This document shows positions 10,221 to 21,303 of a DNA stretch of 54,963 nucleotides, in pieces. Numbering within the stretch: position 1 is the first letter of the stretch; each line of letters starts with the position of its first letter. A program made the position numbers and the translations under genes. Origin of the DNA: Russula earlei (Eukaryota; Basidiomycota; Agaricomycetes; Russulales; Russulaceae); contig JAGFNK010000350.1 of the NCBI GenBank assembly GCA_025769875.1, positions 1-54,963 on the forward strand. Direction: 5' to 3'. Below the pieces are notes generated by a model, which worked only from the letters and a program-made list of their open reading frames with translations, was not told where the DNA came from and ran no database searches.

Positions 10221-13200
10221 ATGGCTGGCCGTCCCCCACTTGGTTCACTTTCCCCTCACGATTCAGATCAAAATTCTAACCCCTTTGCCGACCGACCTCG
10301 CCTACTCCAGTTTGAAGAACCCACACCGAGGGCATTCGATTCTACCGTCTCCCTCCCTCAAGACTTTGGCGGACAGGGTCGTCCATACGACGAGGAAGAA
10401 GTAGAAAAGCAACCTCTTACTGGCGGTAACGTCCCGGGGGGCTTCTATCCTCCAGCAGGGTCAGTCAGACCTTGTGCCCATCCAATCCCCCTCTCTCACT
10501 TTGACCTGCGTCAGCCCTTACAACCCTGAACCGTATGGCGATCCTTACGACCGGCCCATCTCTGTTGCCTCTTCGGGATCTAACGGTGTTGATACTGCAT
10601 GGCGTCGCCGCCAGACAATCCGACGTGGCGTCAAGAAGACAGTCAAATTGACCAACGGCAACTTCATCACAGAATACCCTGTTCCTACACCAGTCTTTAG
10701 CGCAGTTGAGGCAAAGTGGGTAACTAGCGTCAAAACAACTGAATTTTCGTAAGTAGGGTTCTTCCGTACCCTGAACCCCCGCCTCATGCTTTGCCCAGGC
10801 ACATGCGCTACAGCGCCGCGACTTGTGATCCCGATGAGTTTTCAGAGGAGAATGGATGGTCGCTTCGGACGAAAATGTATAACCGTGAAACAGAGCTCCT
10901 CATCGCCGTAACTTCGTACAACGAGGATAAGACTCTGTACGCTCGCACGCTCCATGGGGTGATGCTGAACATCCGCGATATCTGCAAGACCAAGCAGTCG
11001 AAGTATTGGCGCCGCAGCGCAGAGGAGGGTGTTCCTGGCTGGCAGAAGATCACCGTTGCCTTGATCGTTGATGGCCTGGAGCCAATGGACAAAACGGTCC
11101 TGGATATTCTCGCTACAGTCGGGGTATATCAAGATGGTGTCATGAAGAAACAGGTGGATGATAAAGACACTGTCGCCCATATTTTCGAGGTTTGTTTCCA
11201 GGCCCCCTAGGCGTACTCGTTAGCTAATATCGCCATGGCCAGTACACCACACAGATATCAGTGGATGCCTCTCCTAAACTCATTCTGCCTCACGGCGACG
11301 ATCCAAACAATCCTCGTGCCGGTTCAAATAATATTTGTACTGAAGGCGAAAAACCAGAAGAAGATCAACTCTCATCGCTGGCTTTTCAATGCCATAGGTC
11401 GAATGCTACAGGTGCGTGTTCTCGTGGCTTGTGGATACCACCCTCTAATGTGTCGGTACTGATCATGCCATGGTTCTAGCCCGAGATTTGTGTGCTTATC
11501 GACGCCGGGACCAAACCGGGTCATAAGTCCATCTTCTATCTTTGGGAGGCATTCTACAACAACGCTAACCTTGGTGGTTGCTGCGGTGAAATTCACGCCA
11601 TGATCAATAAGGGCAAGAAGCTGCTCAACCCGCTCATCGCGGCGCAGAACTTCGAATACAAGATGTCCAATATTCTGGACAAGCCGCTCGAGAGCAGCTT
11701 TGGTTATGTGTCTGTCCTGCCTGGAGCATTCTCTGCCTATCGGTATCGGGCGATTCAAGGCAGACCGCTCGAACAATATTTCCATGGCGACCATTCACTT
11801 GCAGACCGTCTCGGTGCCAAGGGTATCTATGGCATGAACATTTTCACCAAGAACATGTTCTTGGCCGAGGATCGAATCCTGTGCTTCGAACTGGTAGCGA
11901 AAGCCGGATGTCAATGGACCCTCACCTACGTCAAGCCTTCCAAGGCGGAGACAGATGTCCCCGAGAGCGCCCCAGAATTGATCGGACAACGTCGCCGATG
12001 GCTGAATGGTTCATTTGCTGCGTCTATCGTGAGGGTTGTGTCAGTTTCGTTGCGCGCTGTCTCTCACCTGGCATTTAGTATGCTATCGTGCACTTTGGCC
12101 GATTATACAAGTCCGGCCATGGCATCATCCGCATGTTCTTCTTCCACATCCAAGCCCTAGTATGACAGATTCTGTTTGTTCGTTATGTCGATCAGTTGAG
12201 ATATCTCTGCAGTACAACATATTTTCGCTCATCTTCTCTTGGTTTGCCTTGGCAAACATCTGGTTGACGTTCAGCATCATTATCGATCTCCTACCGAGCC
12301 AGGGCTTAGTTTTCTTTGGGGGCAACAACCACACCGGACTTGATATCGTGAGTCCCCTCCTCCGACACAGCATATGGCGCTGAATGCGGGTATCCAGACA
12401 CACTGGGTTAATTTAGCCTTAAAGTGGATTTATCTCGGTTTTCTTGCTATACAGGTAAACAAATCCCTTCAAAGTAATGACCACCGCTGACTATGGCAAA
12501 GTTTGTTTTGGCTCTCGGCAACCGACCGAAAGGTGAACGTACTGCATATGTCATCACTTTATGGTGAGTCTCAGTTGGTGTTGCCTCCCCGCTCTCCTGA
12601 AGGTGAATATATCAGGGTATATGCTCTACTGTCGATTTACCTGCTCGTTTGTTCGATAGCGCTTACTGTCAAAGCATTCGCGGTGAGTCCTTAAAACCAA
12701 AATGAAGCCGAGACACGAGATGTTGATGCCCTACACTTTACAAGAATATTCCTAACCTACTGAAGCACAAGACGACAGGGCAAGTCATACTGACGTTCTT
12801 CGAACCCCCAGTCGGTGCCTTGATCGCAGCCATGGTGTCGACGTTTGGTATCTATCTTTTCGCGTCAATCCTCTACGTGAGCCATTCCTAGTTGTGCCCT
12901 GCGTCACTGCCCACTCACTACTCTACGTAGCGTGATCCATGGCACATGTTCTCCAGCTTCTTCCAGTACCTGTGTTTAGCTCCCAGCTTCACCAACGTTC
13001 TCAACGTTTACGCATTTTGCAACTTGCACGACGTTTCCTGGGGTACCAAAGGCTCCGATAAAGCCGAAGCGCTGCCATCAGTTTCGTCATCTAAAGGCAA
13101 AAATGAGGAAGCTGCTGTGGTGCAGGACACCGAGCGTGTGCAGGAAGACCTGGATGCCGTATTCAAGGAGACCGTAACACGTGCCGTGACCAAGATCGAG

Positions 13201-13544
13201 GCTAAAGATGTACCGGAGAAACCGTCCATGGATGACCAGAACAAAACATTCCGGACACGTCTTGTGGTTTTCTGGATGCTCACTAATGCAGGGCTAGCCG
13301 TTGCTATCGAGAACATCAATGGTTTGCCGAGTAGTGATCCCACTCAAGACGAGCAACTTCTCCGCCACAAGCAGAACAATTATTTCGCGTTCATTCTCTA
13401 TTCTACATTTGCCTTATCTGCTGTGAGATTCATTGGAGTACGTGGTTTCAAAATTCCTCTTGATTCTGAGTCTGAGTGTATCCTGTCCAGTGCCTGTGGT
13501 ACTTCTTCAAACGCAACCTTTTCCGGTTGTTCCAGAGGTCGTGA
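10221..13544 (+). CDS. Chitin synthase, class III-like, one frameshift
   Basis: This enzyme adds GlcNAc from UDP-GlcNAc to growing chitin at the plasma membrane. The reading follows the family in order: a disordered N-terminus, [36 protein letters not shown], a catalytic stretch with [16 protein letters not shown], and the product-binding motif [14 protein letters not shown]-terminal set of transmembrane helices follows, with [17 protein letters not shown], and the protein ends [15 protein letters not shown]. It has about ten introns with canonical borders. The sequence matches class III best (GDDPNN...[16 protein letters not shown]). In that stretch one extra C at 11312/11313 breaks the frame between GDDPNN and VPVQ; no splice arrangement rescues it. 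The rest is intact. Stop at 13542-13544. Confidence 0.92.
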
Positions 13545-13842
13545 AATGCAGCGTCGTAGTCTGTCGTTGCAATCCTTTCATCGCTATCATGCATATGTCA
13601 ATTACCCAACGGACGTTTCCTGATTAGTTATCTTTCTTAATATCAACCATCACCTGCGAGGTGATGGGCAGGATGCGTTCATTACGGATAATCACCTCCA
13701 GAGAATTCGAATTCTGGTGTCAATGCCATTTGACCCCATTTACAAGTAAATTTTTGGACATCCTGAGCTGGCCTCAGTATCCGAAGATCCATCTCCCCTT
13801 AGTTAAATACACAAAGCCGCGAGAATGTGTCTCCGCGTCGCA
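13545..13842. other. Convergent intergenic region
   Basis: This is the space between the 3' ends of the chitin synthase and RING genes. Nothing recognisable is seen in it. Confidence 0.5.
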
Positions 13843-14622
13843 TCAACGTTGATAAGCGAGTGGAGCGCGACACAGCGGGCAGATGGAGTTCTGGGGGGTG
13901 AATCAGCGACCCTTGATGACGCGCAAGTCACGGTGCCTTCCACGCTCACCCCATCTCGTATCCAGGTTTGAAGACTGTCTTGGTCTGTTAACGCATGGAA
14001 GAGGGGGGGGGGGGGGGGGGGATGAAAGCGACAGCGCATCAAGAAAGGGGATCAGGCACTCAACTCCTTGCGGCAAAACAAGTGCCCGCATGTGTCGGCC
14101 AAACGCGTACACCCCGCAAGTTTCTAGCGGCTGAGCGGGCGAATCCATCACGTAGGCCATCTCTTCTTCCGCGAGAGAGGCGAGGAAGGTGTTCAGGCAG
14201 ATGGGGCACGACGAATCTTTGCGGCATGAACGCCAAACCGGGGTCATCATCAGTCAGCATTCGCGGGAGGGAAAACGGGAATGGGGAGGTCTCTCTCTCT
14301 AGGCGTGGGGGCGAAGGTGCCACGGCTCACCGTGATGACCGAAACGTTCCAGATCGGCCTCGGTCAAGCGAGGGAGCCCTTCGATGACGGCTTCGATCTG
14401 GCTGAAAGGCCGTTCAGTCAAAATCCGATTCGATCCGCCAACGGCGAGCAAGGCGACGGTTGGCAGAGCAGCTCACTCGGCTGTCAAACGGTTCGCGTTG
14501 TTGATTCCCCCTCCTACGCCTGGATCTCCTCTGGAAAAAACCACTTGCAGAAAAGCAGAGAAGTTCGGAAATTCGGACTCTGTCAAGTTGGTATCCCGTG
14601 AGGTGCTATGATCGTGCTCCAT
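13843..14622 (-). pseudogene. RING-finger protein gene, with one stop and one frameshift
   Basis: RING domains bind two zinc ions and usually recruit E2 enzymes for ubiquitin transfer. From the ATG at 14622 the reading gives MEHDHSTSRDTNLTESEF, a helical stretch ending ERPFSQIEAVIEGLPRLTEADLER, then SSCPICLNTF, TCGHLFCRKEL, TWIRDG and NSICPLCRAPL before the stop at 13843. The ligands are Cys/Cys, Cys-x-His-xx-Cys and Cys-xx-Cys, with Glu at the place usually Cys or Asp. Two faults are visible. An in-frame TGA separates LTAE from AALPTV, consistent with CGA to TGA. One extra base at 14109 shifts the frame just before TRLADTCGH. It may be a pseudogene or may carry sequence errors. An 18-base G run lies inside its intron near 14004. 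Confidence 0.7.
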
Positions 14623-14902
14623 GGTAGATGGAGGACGCGCAGTGTATCGGGGGATCTGCCCACGCATCTTTGTTTGCTCACGCACGTGAGCATAGTTGCG
14701 TGAATAGACAAAGTGGAACGATGATAGAGGGGAACATTGGAGCCAGCCAACAGGAATGTTACAATTCGTAGTGATAGCGCAGCTGCAGCTCATACACAGC
14801 TTACAGAACTAGGTATCGTCGCACGACAGCTTAAAAAAACTAAATCACGGCCTCATGTATCGTCTATACGGTGAACCTGGCGCTCCTGGCGGCAGCATTC
14901 AC
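14623..14902. other. Short spacer between RING and Spo12-like genes
   Basis: This is the upstream region of the RING gene and the 3' end of the Spo12-like gene, both minus strand. No further feature is seen. Confidence 0.4.
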
Positions 14903-15431
14903 TCAGAATGGGTTATCATCCGTGGTGGCTAGCTCGCCGGATGTTCCTGAACTCGCGGGAGGAATCACGTCCTCGTCATCGTCAGATGCGTTAGCAGTTG
15001 TATCGCCGAATAGGGCAGGCGCGGGCACAGGCATGCCTCTGCAGAACATCTTAGTAAACCAGCACGAGTAGAAAAAAAAGTGGTGGTTACACTCACTTGT
15101 TGAAGCGTTTCTTCCTAGCCGCACTGATCTTCTGCGTCACTGGTGTCATCAAATTGTCTGTTGGTGAGACATAGGTCGGGTTCCTGCGTCAAGCACGTCG
15201 ACCGATCCATAATGATATCACAAAGCAGAGAGGGTAAACTCACTGCGACTTGGCCATGCGTTTCGCGAGAAATGCTCTCGCACCCATCCCTGGACGGTGG
15301 TTTGTTGGGCCATTGGTGGCATTACTGAGAGGTGCTTGTGGTATGCTGACGTGAGCCGCGTTTTGGGGGTTATGAAGGGGTTGGATATGAACGGAGACGG
15401 GTGAGTCGTTTGGGGTAGAAGTAGCGGACAT
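14903..15431 (-). CDS. Small Spo12-like protein
   Basis: A three-exon gene starts at ATG 15431 and stops at 14903-14905. Exon 1 ends GARAFLAKRMAKSQ. Exon 2 gives NPTYVSPTDNLMTPVTQKIS, then AARKKRFNK. Exon 3 gives GMPVPAPALFGD and an acidic tail. All junctions are in phase if the third exon begins after the AG near 15033. The TDNLM-TP-core followed by a basic helix resembles the short Spo12 family, which takes part in exit from mitosis and carries CDK-type phosphorylation sites; SPT and TPV sites are present here. The protein is short, so family assignment is moderate and function is inferred. Confidence 0.55.
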
Positions 15432-16066
15432 GATGTAGAGCGGTCGAAAGGCGTGCCGACACGTACTTCGAACACGAACTTGAACTAATGTGAACGTGCA
15501 CGTGCATACGCGATCGATCACGTGAACGGGCTGTCTAAGTCACGCCGTCCATAAGGAATTAAAAAAAAAAAAGTGGGCTATGCCCGATGATTAAATTTAC
15601 CCTGCTGATGGTGGTTTATTTTGGCACCCACGTACGAGCTTCACAGCAAGTTTTCCAGCGGGCCCCGCAAAGTCTTGTTTCGGCTTCACATTACTGCATG
15701 CAGGCAGACAAAGTTTGTTATTTTTACCAGCATATATATCAACGCGATGCCTGCCACGTCGTGAACTTTGAAGGATTTGATTACTCCGTTGTTCTTCGGG
15801 GTATTATTCCTCCGAGTCGCTACGCGATGCGATCCGATGCGATATACAATGGGCGATGCAAGGTGTGCAAAGAACAGCCGAGACTCGCGCCGATTTCAAC
15901 TGGAACATGTGACGATCTTAAACTTGTGTGGCGACCGGCCCGAGAGCGCCCGACCTCGTCCTCCGTCTCGCCAATTCCGAGTGCTCACCACACCGGATTA
16001 ATTCCCGTCCTTTTTACTAACCCTTTTCCCTTCCTTTCCTTCCATCCACCATCTTCCCACCTCGAC
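15432..16066. promoter_or_regulatory. Divergent promoter region of Spo12-like and Rheb genes
   Basis: A 635-bp stretch lies between outward-facing starts. It contains a cluster of GCGATGC / CCGATGC words around 15820-15860 and a pyrimidine-rich tract just before the Rheb ATG. No gene is seen. Confidence 0.45.
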
Positions 16067-16875
16067 ATGCCGGGCGATATCCTCAAGAAAAGGAAGATAG
16101 CTGTCCTCGGTTCCCGCTCAGTTGGTGAACCTCGTAACTCCATCACATCCAATTTCATGCTCATATTTGTGTCACACAACAGGAAAGTCTTCTCTCGTGA
16201 TACAGTTCACAGAGAATCAGTTCATCGAGTCGTACTACCCTACCATTGAAAACACTTTCACCAAGAGTGTCAACTACAAGGGGGTTGACTATGACTGTGA
16301 TATCATCGATACCGCTGGTCAGGTACGAATATACACCCCACGTGGTCCGCTGTCACTCTTACCATGCCCTACTGGCCAGGACGAATTTTCGATTCTTAAC
16401 TCTAAGCATGCCATTGGCATCCACGGCTTTGTTCTCGTCTACTCGGTCACCTCGAGAAATTCGTTCGACATGATCCAGATCATCTACGACAAGATCATTA
16501 ACTTCTGTGGAATCAAGGAGATCCCCTGTGTAATAGTTGGTTCCAAGATAGACCTTTCACAAAGGTACCCTTAACTACTCCTCCAGCCGCCCTGCCGATT
16601 GTCCCCGTTTCTTTGTCTCACAAGGATCACCAGACAGGTGTCACCGGGAGAGGGTGAAGATCTTGCAAAGGCGAATCATGCAGCCTGGATTGAGACTAGC
16701 GCGAAGAAAGACATCAATGTCGGTGAGTTGCTACTCCATTCACATCTCAAGCGTTTGTTGGTCTCAGTTAACAATATACATGGTAGCCCAAGTCTTCGAA
16801 TTGTGTCTTGCGGAGATCGAGCGTCAAGCCCCAACGAAGGCCGAACCGCAGCCCAACCGTTGCCTTATTATGTGA
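16067..16875 (+). CDS. RHEB: Rheb-type small GTPase
   Basis: Rheb activates TOR complex 1 on endomembranes. Exons 16067-16124, 16183-16322, 16380-16564, 16634-16722 and 16787-16875 join in phase to 186 residues, the usual size. The P-loop GSRSVGKSS carries Arg where Ras has Gly, as in Rheb. Switch I is YYPTIENTF, switch II starts DTAGQDEFSI, and the G5 motif is ETSAKK. The protein ends CLIM, a CaaX farnesylation box. The G4 motif reads GSKIDL, so the usual Asn of NKxD is Ser. Both the first and second introns split conserved GTP-binding motifs. The identification is firm. Confidence 0.95.
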
Positions 16876-17428
16876 CGAACTCCGCCCTCCCCTCCCCCTT
16901 TTCCCGGAACTTGCTAGATCCCAGTCGTTCGTATACCGTGGACTGTACCTCCATCGACCTGGTCTTTCTATAACGGTCCCCGTTCTCGTACTCCCATCGT
17001 TACTTGTCACAGTCTACATCGCGTAAGGTTTCCTGTGCTTTCCATTTTAATCATCTTCTATCGGACTAGAGGGACACCAGCTCCTTAGAAGCCTCGGTGT
17101 TTTCATGCTTTGACGCTGTATGTACTCATAGCGCATCCTTCTCAAGTCAGCGGGTCTGTTCCTGTGCTACGCCCTCCACTGGTGGTTTCTAATATCATTA
17201 TTATGTCCGTTCTGGCTGCTGGCATTACCCGTGAATTTCCACCCTATCATCGCCTGACCCTCTTGACGGCTCCGCATCGGGATATACTTCAGCACAAGTC
17301 CCAGGGAACGATATTTTCTGTCCTCATAGCCGACTCCATTTCCGACAACAACACCATTAAGACAAATACTACTGCAAACGTGTTTCCGGCCGCCGGTATA
17401 TCCTACGTCTGTTCCCCTACTTGACGGC
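16876..17428. other. Convergent intergenic region
   Basis: This region lies between the stops of Rheb and beta-mannosidase. Open frames here have no family signature and I see no gene. Confidence 0.45.
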
Positions 17429-20400
17429 TCACGCGGTTCCATCACCGAGAAACCTCGGCTTCACCACCCTGCCCTTCAATCCGATGGCTCGGACTATCTG
17501 CGGGTCTTCAGGTACTAGGTCAATGGCCTGATCACCCCACTTGACCTCTTCTCCCTCGACTTCAAGCACAATGCCTTTGATGGGACGCTGGGTGCTCAGC
17601 GCGACCGATTCGCTGTCCTCCATCGGCGTGATGTCAAATCCCAGATCCCTTACGTCAGGGAAATGTATATACTTGAATGGCTCTGGCCTGCAAACGATTC
17701 CTGCGCATGAGTAGTAGCTCGCGAAGCGATGGGCCCGGCACATGGTCCATTGGCTCAAGGCCTCGTGCCGACGTGACACACCCACCAATTGGAACGCCGT
17801 GCCAAAATAGCGCGGTCCTCATCCTCATCCGAGCAATCGCGCGCTAACGACGATCGTTTTCGGCACCTCGCTTTCCCTCGTGCGCACCGGCTGGCCAGGC
17901 ACCTGCCCCCTCCAGAGTTCGGTGCTGGCGTTGGGCGCCAGGGTGACGTTCATCTCCCATCGATCGCGCCAATCGGGTCGCTCGAGATCGAAAGACGTGA
18001 CCTGCAGCGTGCACCGCTTCGACTCGAGCGTGCTGTTGGTGCCCCATATGTCCAACTGCGACGTAATCGTGAAGGACGCCGATGTACGTTCGTTCGCGTA
18101 CTCCTTGAGATGTTCGCGCTTCATTCCCACGGTGTACGGACGAAGCTCGCGAGCGATTGCAAAATATGCGGGCTTTGGTCGGAGGAAATAGTCGACTATG
18201 GACCAGGAAGTCACGGGCCAGCAATCGTTCATCTATCGGTAATTGGCAATACAGCCATGACATGGGACATAGAACGACAATACACCGAAGTGCACCCACC
18301 TGCCACACAAGCGCACCAGCCGTATACTCCCTGCCAGGGCCCGCCCAGTTCCTTCTCCATAGGCGATATGCAGCCGCAAGGGTCTCCGCCTGCATGATTT
18401 GGGTGTAGTAAACATAACTGTTGGGTGACCTGAGAACGGTCGGTCCCGACCAGAGTTAGATACTGTACCTTTCCATGTCGAATGCATGCTTGAAGTTTTC
18501 CATTAGATACAACTCCAGGCGGCGCTCAAAGCCAGTAGCTTTGTTGTGATTCACGGTCGTCCTGGACGTTTTTCGGCAATATTCTATCCGCCGATGAAGG
18601 AGACACACGTACCGTGATTGAGGGTAACGCTCAGAAATATCTCCGCTCGTCCAGTAATCCACCGTGCGAATGTTGGGATATGCCTGCCTATACGGCGAGT
18701 GAGCCGATTAGACGACGGCAACCATCCGCGCGCGACTAACATTCCGAACTCTGAAACAAAACGTCCTGCAAGGACGTCCCAGTTGTCCCACGGCTCTTGA
18801 GAACCATGCCACACATTCCACTGATGCAGGTCGCCGTACGTCTGGTCTGTGGTGACCTTTCCGTGACCGCTGTACGGAGACCCTCGGTGGTAATGAAGGT
18901 CCGAATGTTCCTTTACGATTGCGGGCAAGACGCGTTCATAGATGTAGCGGGCGGGAAAGTTGGTCTTCCGGAAGTCGGACTCTTCGTCGTTGTAGTCAAG
19001 GTCCAGCTCTAACGACTCTGCTAACTGGTAGTCTGTATTATGCATTATCATGCCTAGATCAGGTGCAAAATCTGAAAATACTGAGAAGGCGCCTAACCTT
19101 CGTTGTTCCCGGCAAGAATCACAATGGAAGGGTGATGGCGTAGCCTCTTCACGTTTTGCTCAGCCTCCAGCTTTGCGTTCTCGACGAAGGCATCGTACGC
19201 GGGATACTTGACTTTCTGAGCGAAGGGTCGCTAGTCACGTAGAAACAGACAACAGACCTGACCACAGCTGAACATAAAGTCTTGCCAAACGAGAATCCCC
19301 AACTCTAAAAAAGAAGACGGTCAATAGGGAGCTCGAAAAAGGGGTTCATCATGAAAAGGCGGACCATCACAGATATCGTAGAACACGTCGTCCTCGTAGA
19401 TGCCACCGCCCCAAACCCTTACCATGTTCTGGTTCCCGTCCTTCACCAGCTGCAACCACGCACGATATCGCTCAGATGTCATTCTGAGGCATTCCAGTTT
19501 ATGACGCGTGAAACTCCCTTCAGTACTACGCACGCACGTTGTCAGGAAGGAATCTGCGGGGATCCAGTTCGAACCCCCGCAAAAGATACGAATGTTATTT
19601 ATTTCGAAGAGCCAAGTGAGTCCGGGTTGGTCAACCAGCTTGTCCTCGACTACGCGCACGCGGCGGAACCCAATTTTTTGAATCTTGCGATCCAGCAAGT
19701 GGTATTGCTACGGTAAATGGTCTTAGTGCGGTAGTTACATCCGCACCGGAAAGCAAACGTACGTCATCGTACACCAATACCTCGACATCATACAGAGGTT
19801 GCTCGCCATACCCAACGGGATACCATAGTTTGACGTCTCCCTTCTCGAAAGTGAATACAGCCCCGGCGGCACCCCTCTTTACCTTTACGTTGCTCTGACT
19901 GCTCACGAGGAAGCCGGTTGGGTCCTTCAACGAAAGTTCTGCGGTACCCGATGTCTTTGAAGGGAAAAGTGCAAAGCGTATTGAGAGCGTTGCCTCTAGG
20001 TCCTCGTTCACCTGGGCGGAAATGCGGAGATCAGAGATGCGAGTGTGGTACGTATGGAGAGAGATGGGCCGCCAAGGTCCGACGGATAATAACGTAGGGC
20101 CTGCTCGCTAGTTAGGCTGTACTACACTCTGGGAGAAACGTGGGCTAACCCCAGTCCCAGCCGTAGCTTCAGGGTCTTAATATTAATAGCATTATCCAAC
20201 GGCAAGATGAGGTGCTTACTTGTATTGGGCTTTGCGAACGTGCACGCGACTGGGATCACCATTCCAACATTTGTATCGAGCGTCCTTCTTTTCGAGGTCC
20301 TTTCCCTGAGATCGAGTTCAGTTCAGCACCCCTGAGACATCCCGCAATCGAAGGAAGGCCCCAGTGGACCACTGGCATGCCTTGAGAAAAGTGCTCGGAA

Positions 20401-21099
20401 ATGATATGACTAGTTCATTCGCCCCTGTGACGAGGTGATCCTTGACGGACACTCTGTACGTTACAAACTGATTGTTGGTTCTGATGATCCATATCCATTG
20501 GCGAACTGCACGGAAAAGCAGAGCGAACGGTGCCTACTCGATAATCTTCTGGCCGTTCTGGAAAGCAAAGGTTCAGTTCTCTCGGGTGAGTATGACGATG
20601 GAGGGGCGGCGCTCGCAAGTGGCGACTCTTGATTCAGTCTCAGCCTGCGAGTGAACCAACCCTCTGCTCACCAGAGATACGACGCAAAATGTATCTAGGC
20701 CATCAAATACTAGGTCGACGTTCGGCGCAAAAATTTCCCTGTCGACAGGCTCGAATGTGCTCTTGAAGGCCCAGTCCGCTTCTCCAATCCCTGTTCGTGA
20801 GGACAATGAGATGGGGGTTCCAAAGTTGGGTCGCATGTGTGCGGTCGCACGTACACTGTACATCCCACTCGTGGAGCCTAACGAACTATCAGAAATAGAT
20901 ATATCTTGTCATGTTGACTCATGCAACTCGTCGTACTTACGGGATCTGGGATTTGTCCGGAATGGAGGAGCTCGACATGCACCGTCGTAGGGAAAGCGGA
21001 TACCTTCGACCATTCGCCGTCTTCACTCCCCGGACCTCCGCCTATCTGAGTGACTTTCCAGTTGCAATGGCTACCAAGCAAGCGCGTAGTACTTGGCAT
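17429..21099 (-). CDS. Beta-mannosidase, GH2 family, one frameshift
   Basis: This enzyme releases beta-1,4-linked mannose from N-glycan remnants and mannan oligomers. From ATG 21099 the reading gives a GH2 sugar-binding domain (NNQFVTYRVSVKDHL, WNGDPSRVHVRKAQYNYGWDWG), then CGGSNWIPADSFL and QNMVRVWGGGIYE. The acid/base region is HHPSIVILAGNNE, and the nucleophile region is FVSEFGMQAYPNIRT. The C-terminal domain ends RAIGLKGRVVKPRFLGDG. No signal peptide is seen, suggesting an intracellular form. There are many short introns; one uses a GC donor (FLKA|GC...CAG|GKDLEKK). One extra base at 17829/17830 breaks SARLL|DEDEDRAILARRSNW. Otherwise the gene is complete. Confidence 0.9.
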
Positions 21100-21303
21100 G
21101 TCGTGGGTCTACTGGATGTATCATAAACAGGGCGAAGAGAAGCAGTTAAAGTCTTTCGATTCGAGCCAATAGATAAGACGCTTATCATTTGCGAACTATA
21201 TTTGTACACAAACAGTTCGCTATTTTACAATGAGATGGACATTTTGATGTAAATGAACAGCGGAAAAAAAGACAAGGCCATGCATGACTGAGGGACAAAG
21301 GAC

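Noticed and set aside
12125..12403. Minus-strand frame in the chitin synthase gene
   Set aside because: It is opposite transmembrane exons of chitin synthase and is a shadow.
14003..14022. Eighteen-base G run as a possible G-quadruplex
   Set aside because: It lies in an intron of a damaged gene, and its length is easily wrong in sequencing; nothing else supports a role.
20435..20632. Plus-strand frame over the beta-mannosidase gene
   Set aside because: The minus strand carries the clear GH2 reading here; the plus frame has no motif.
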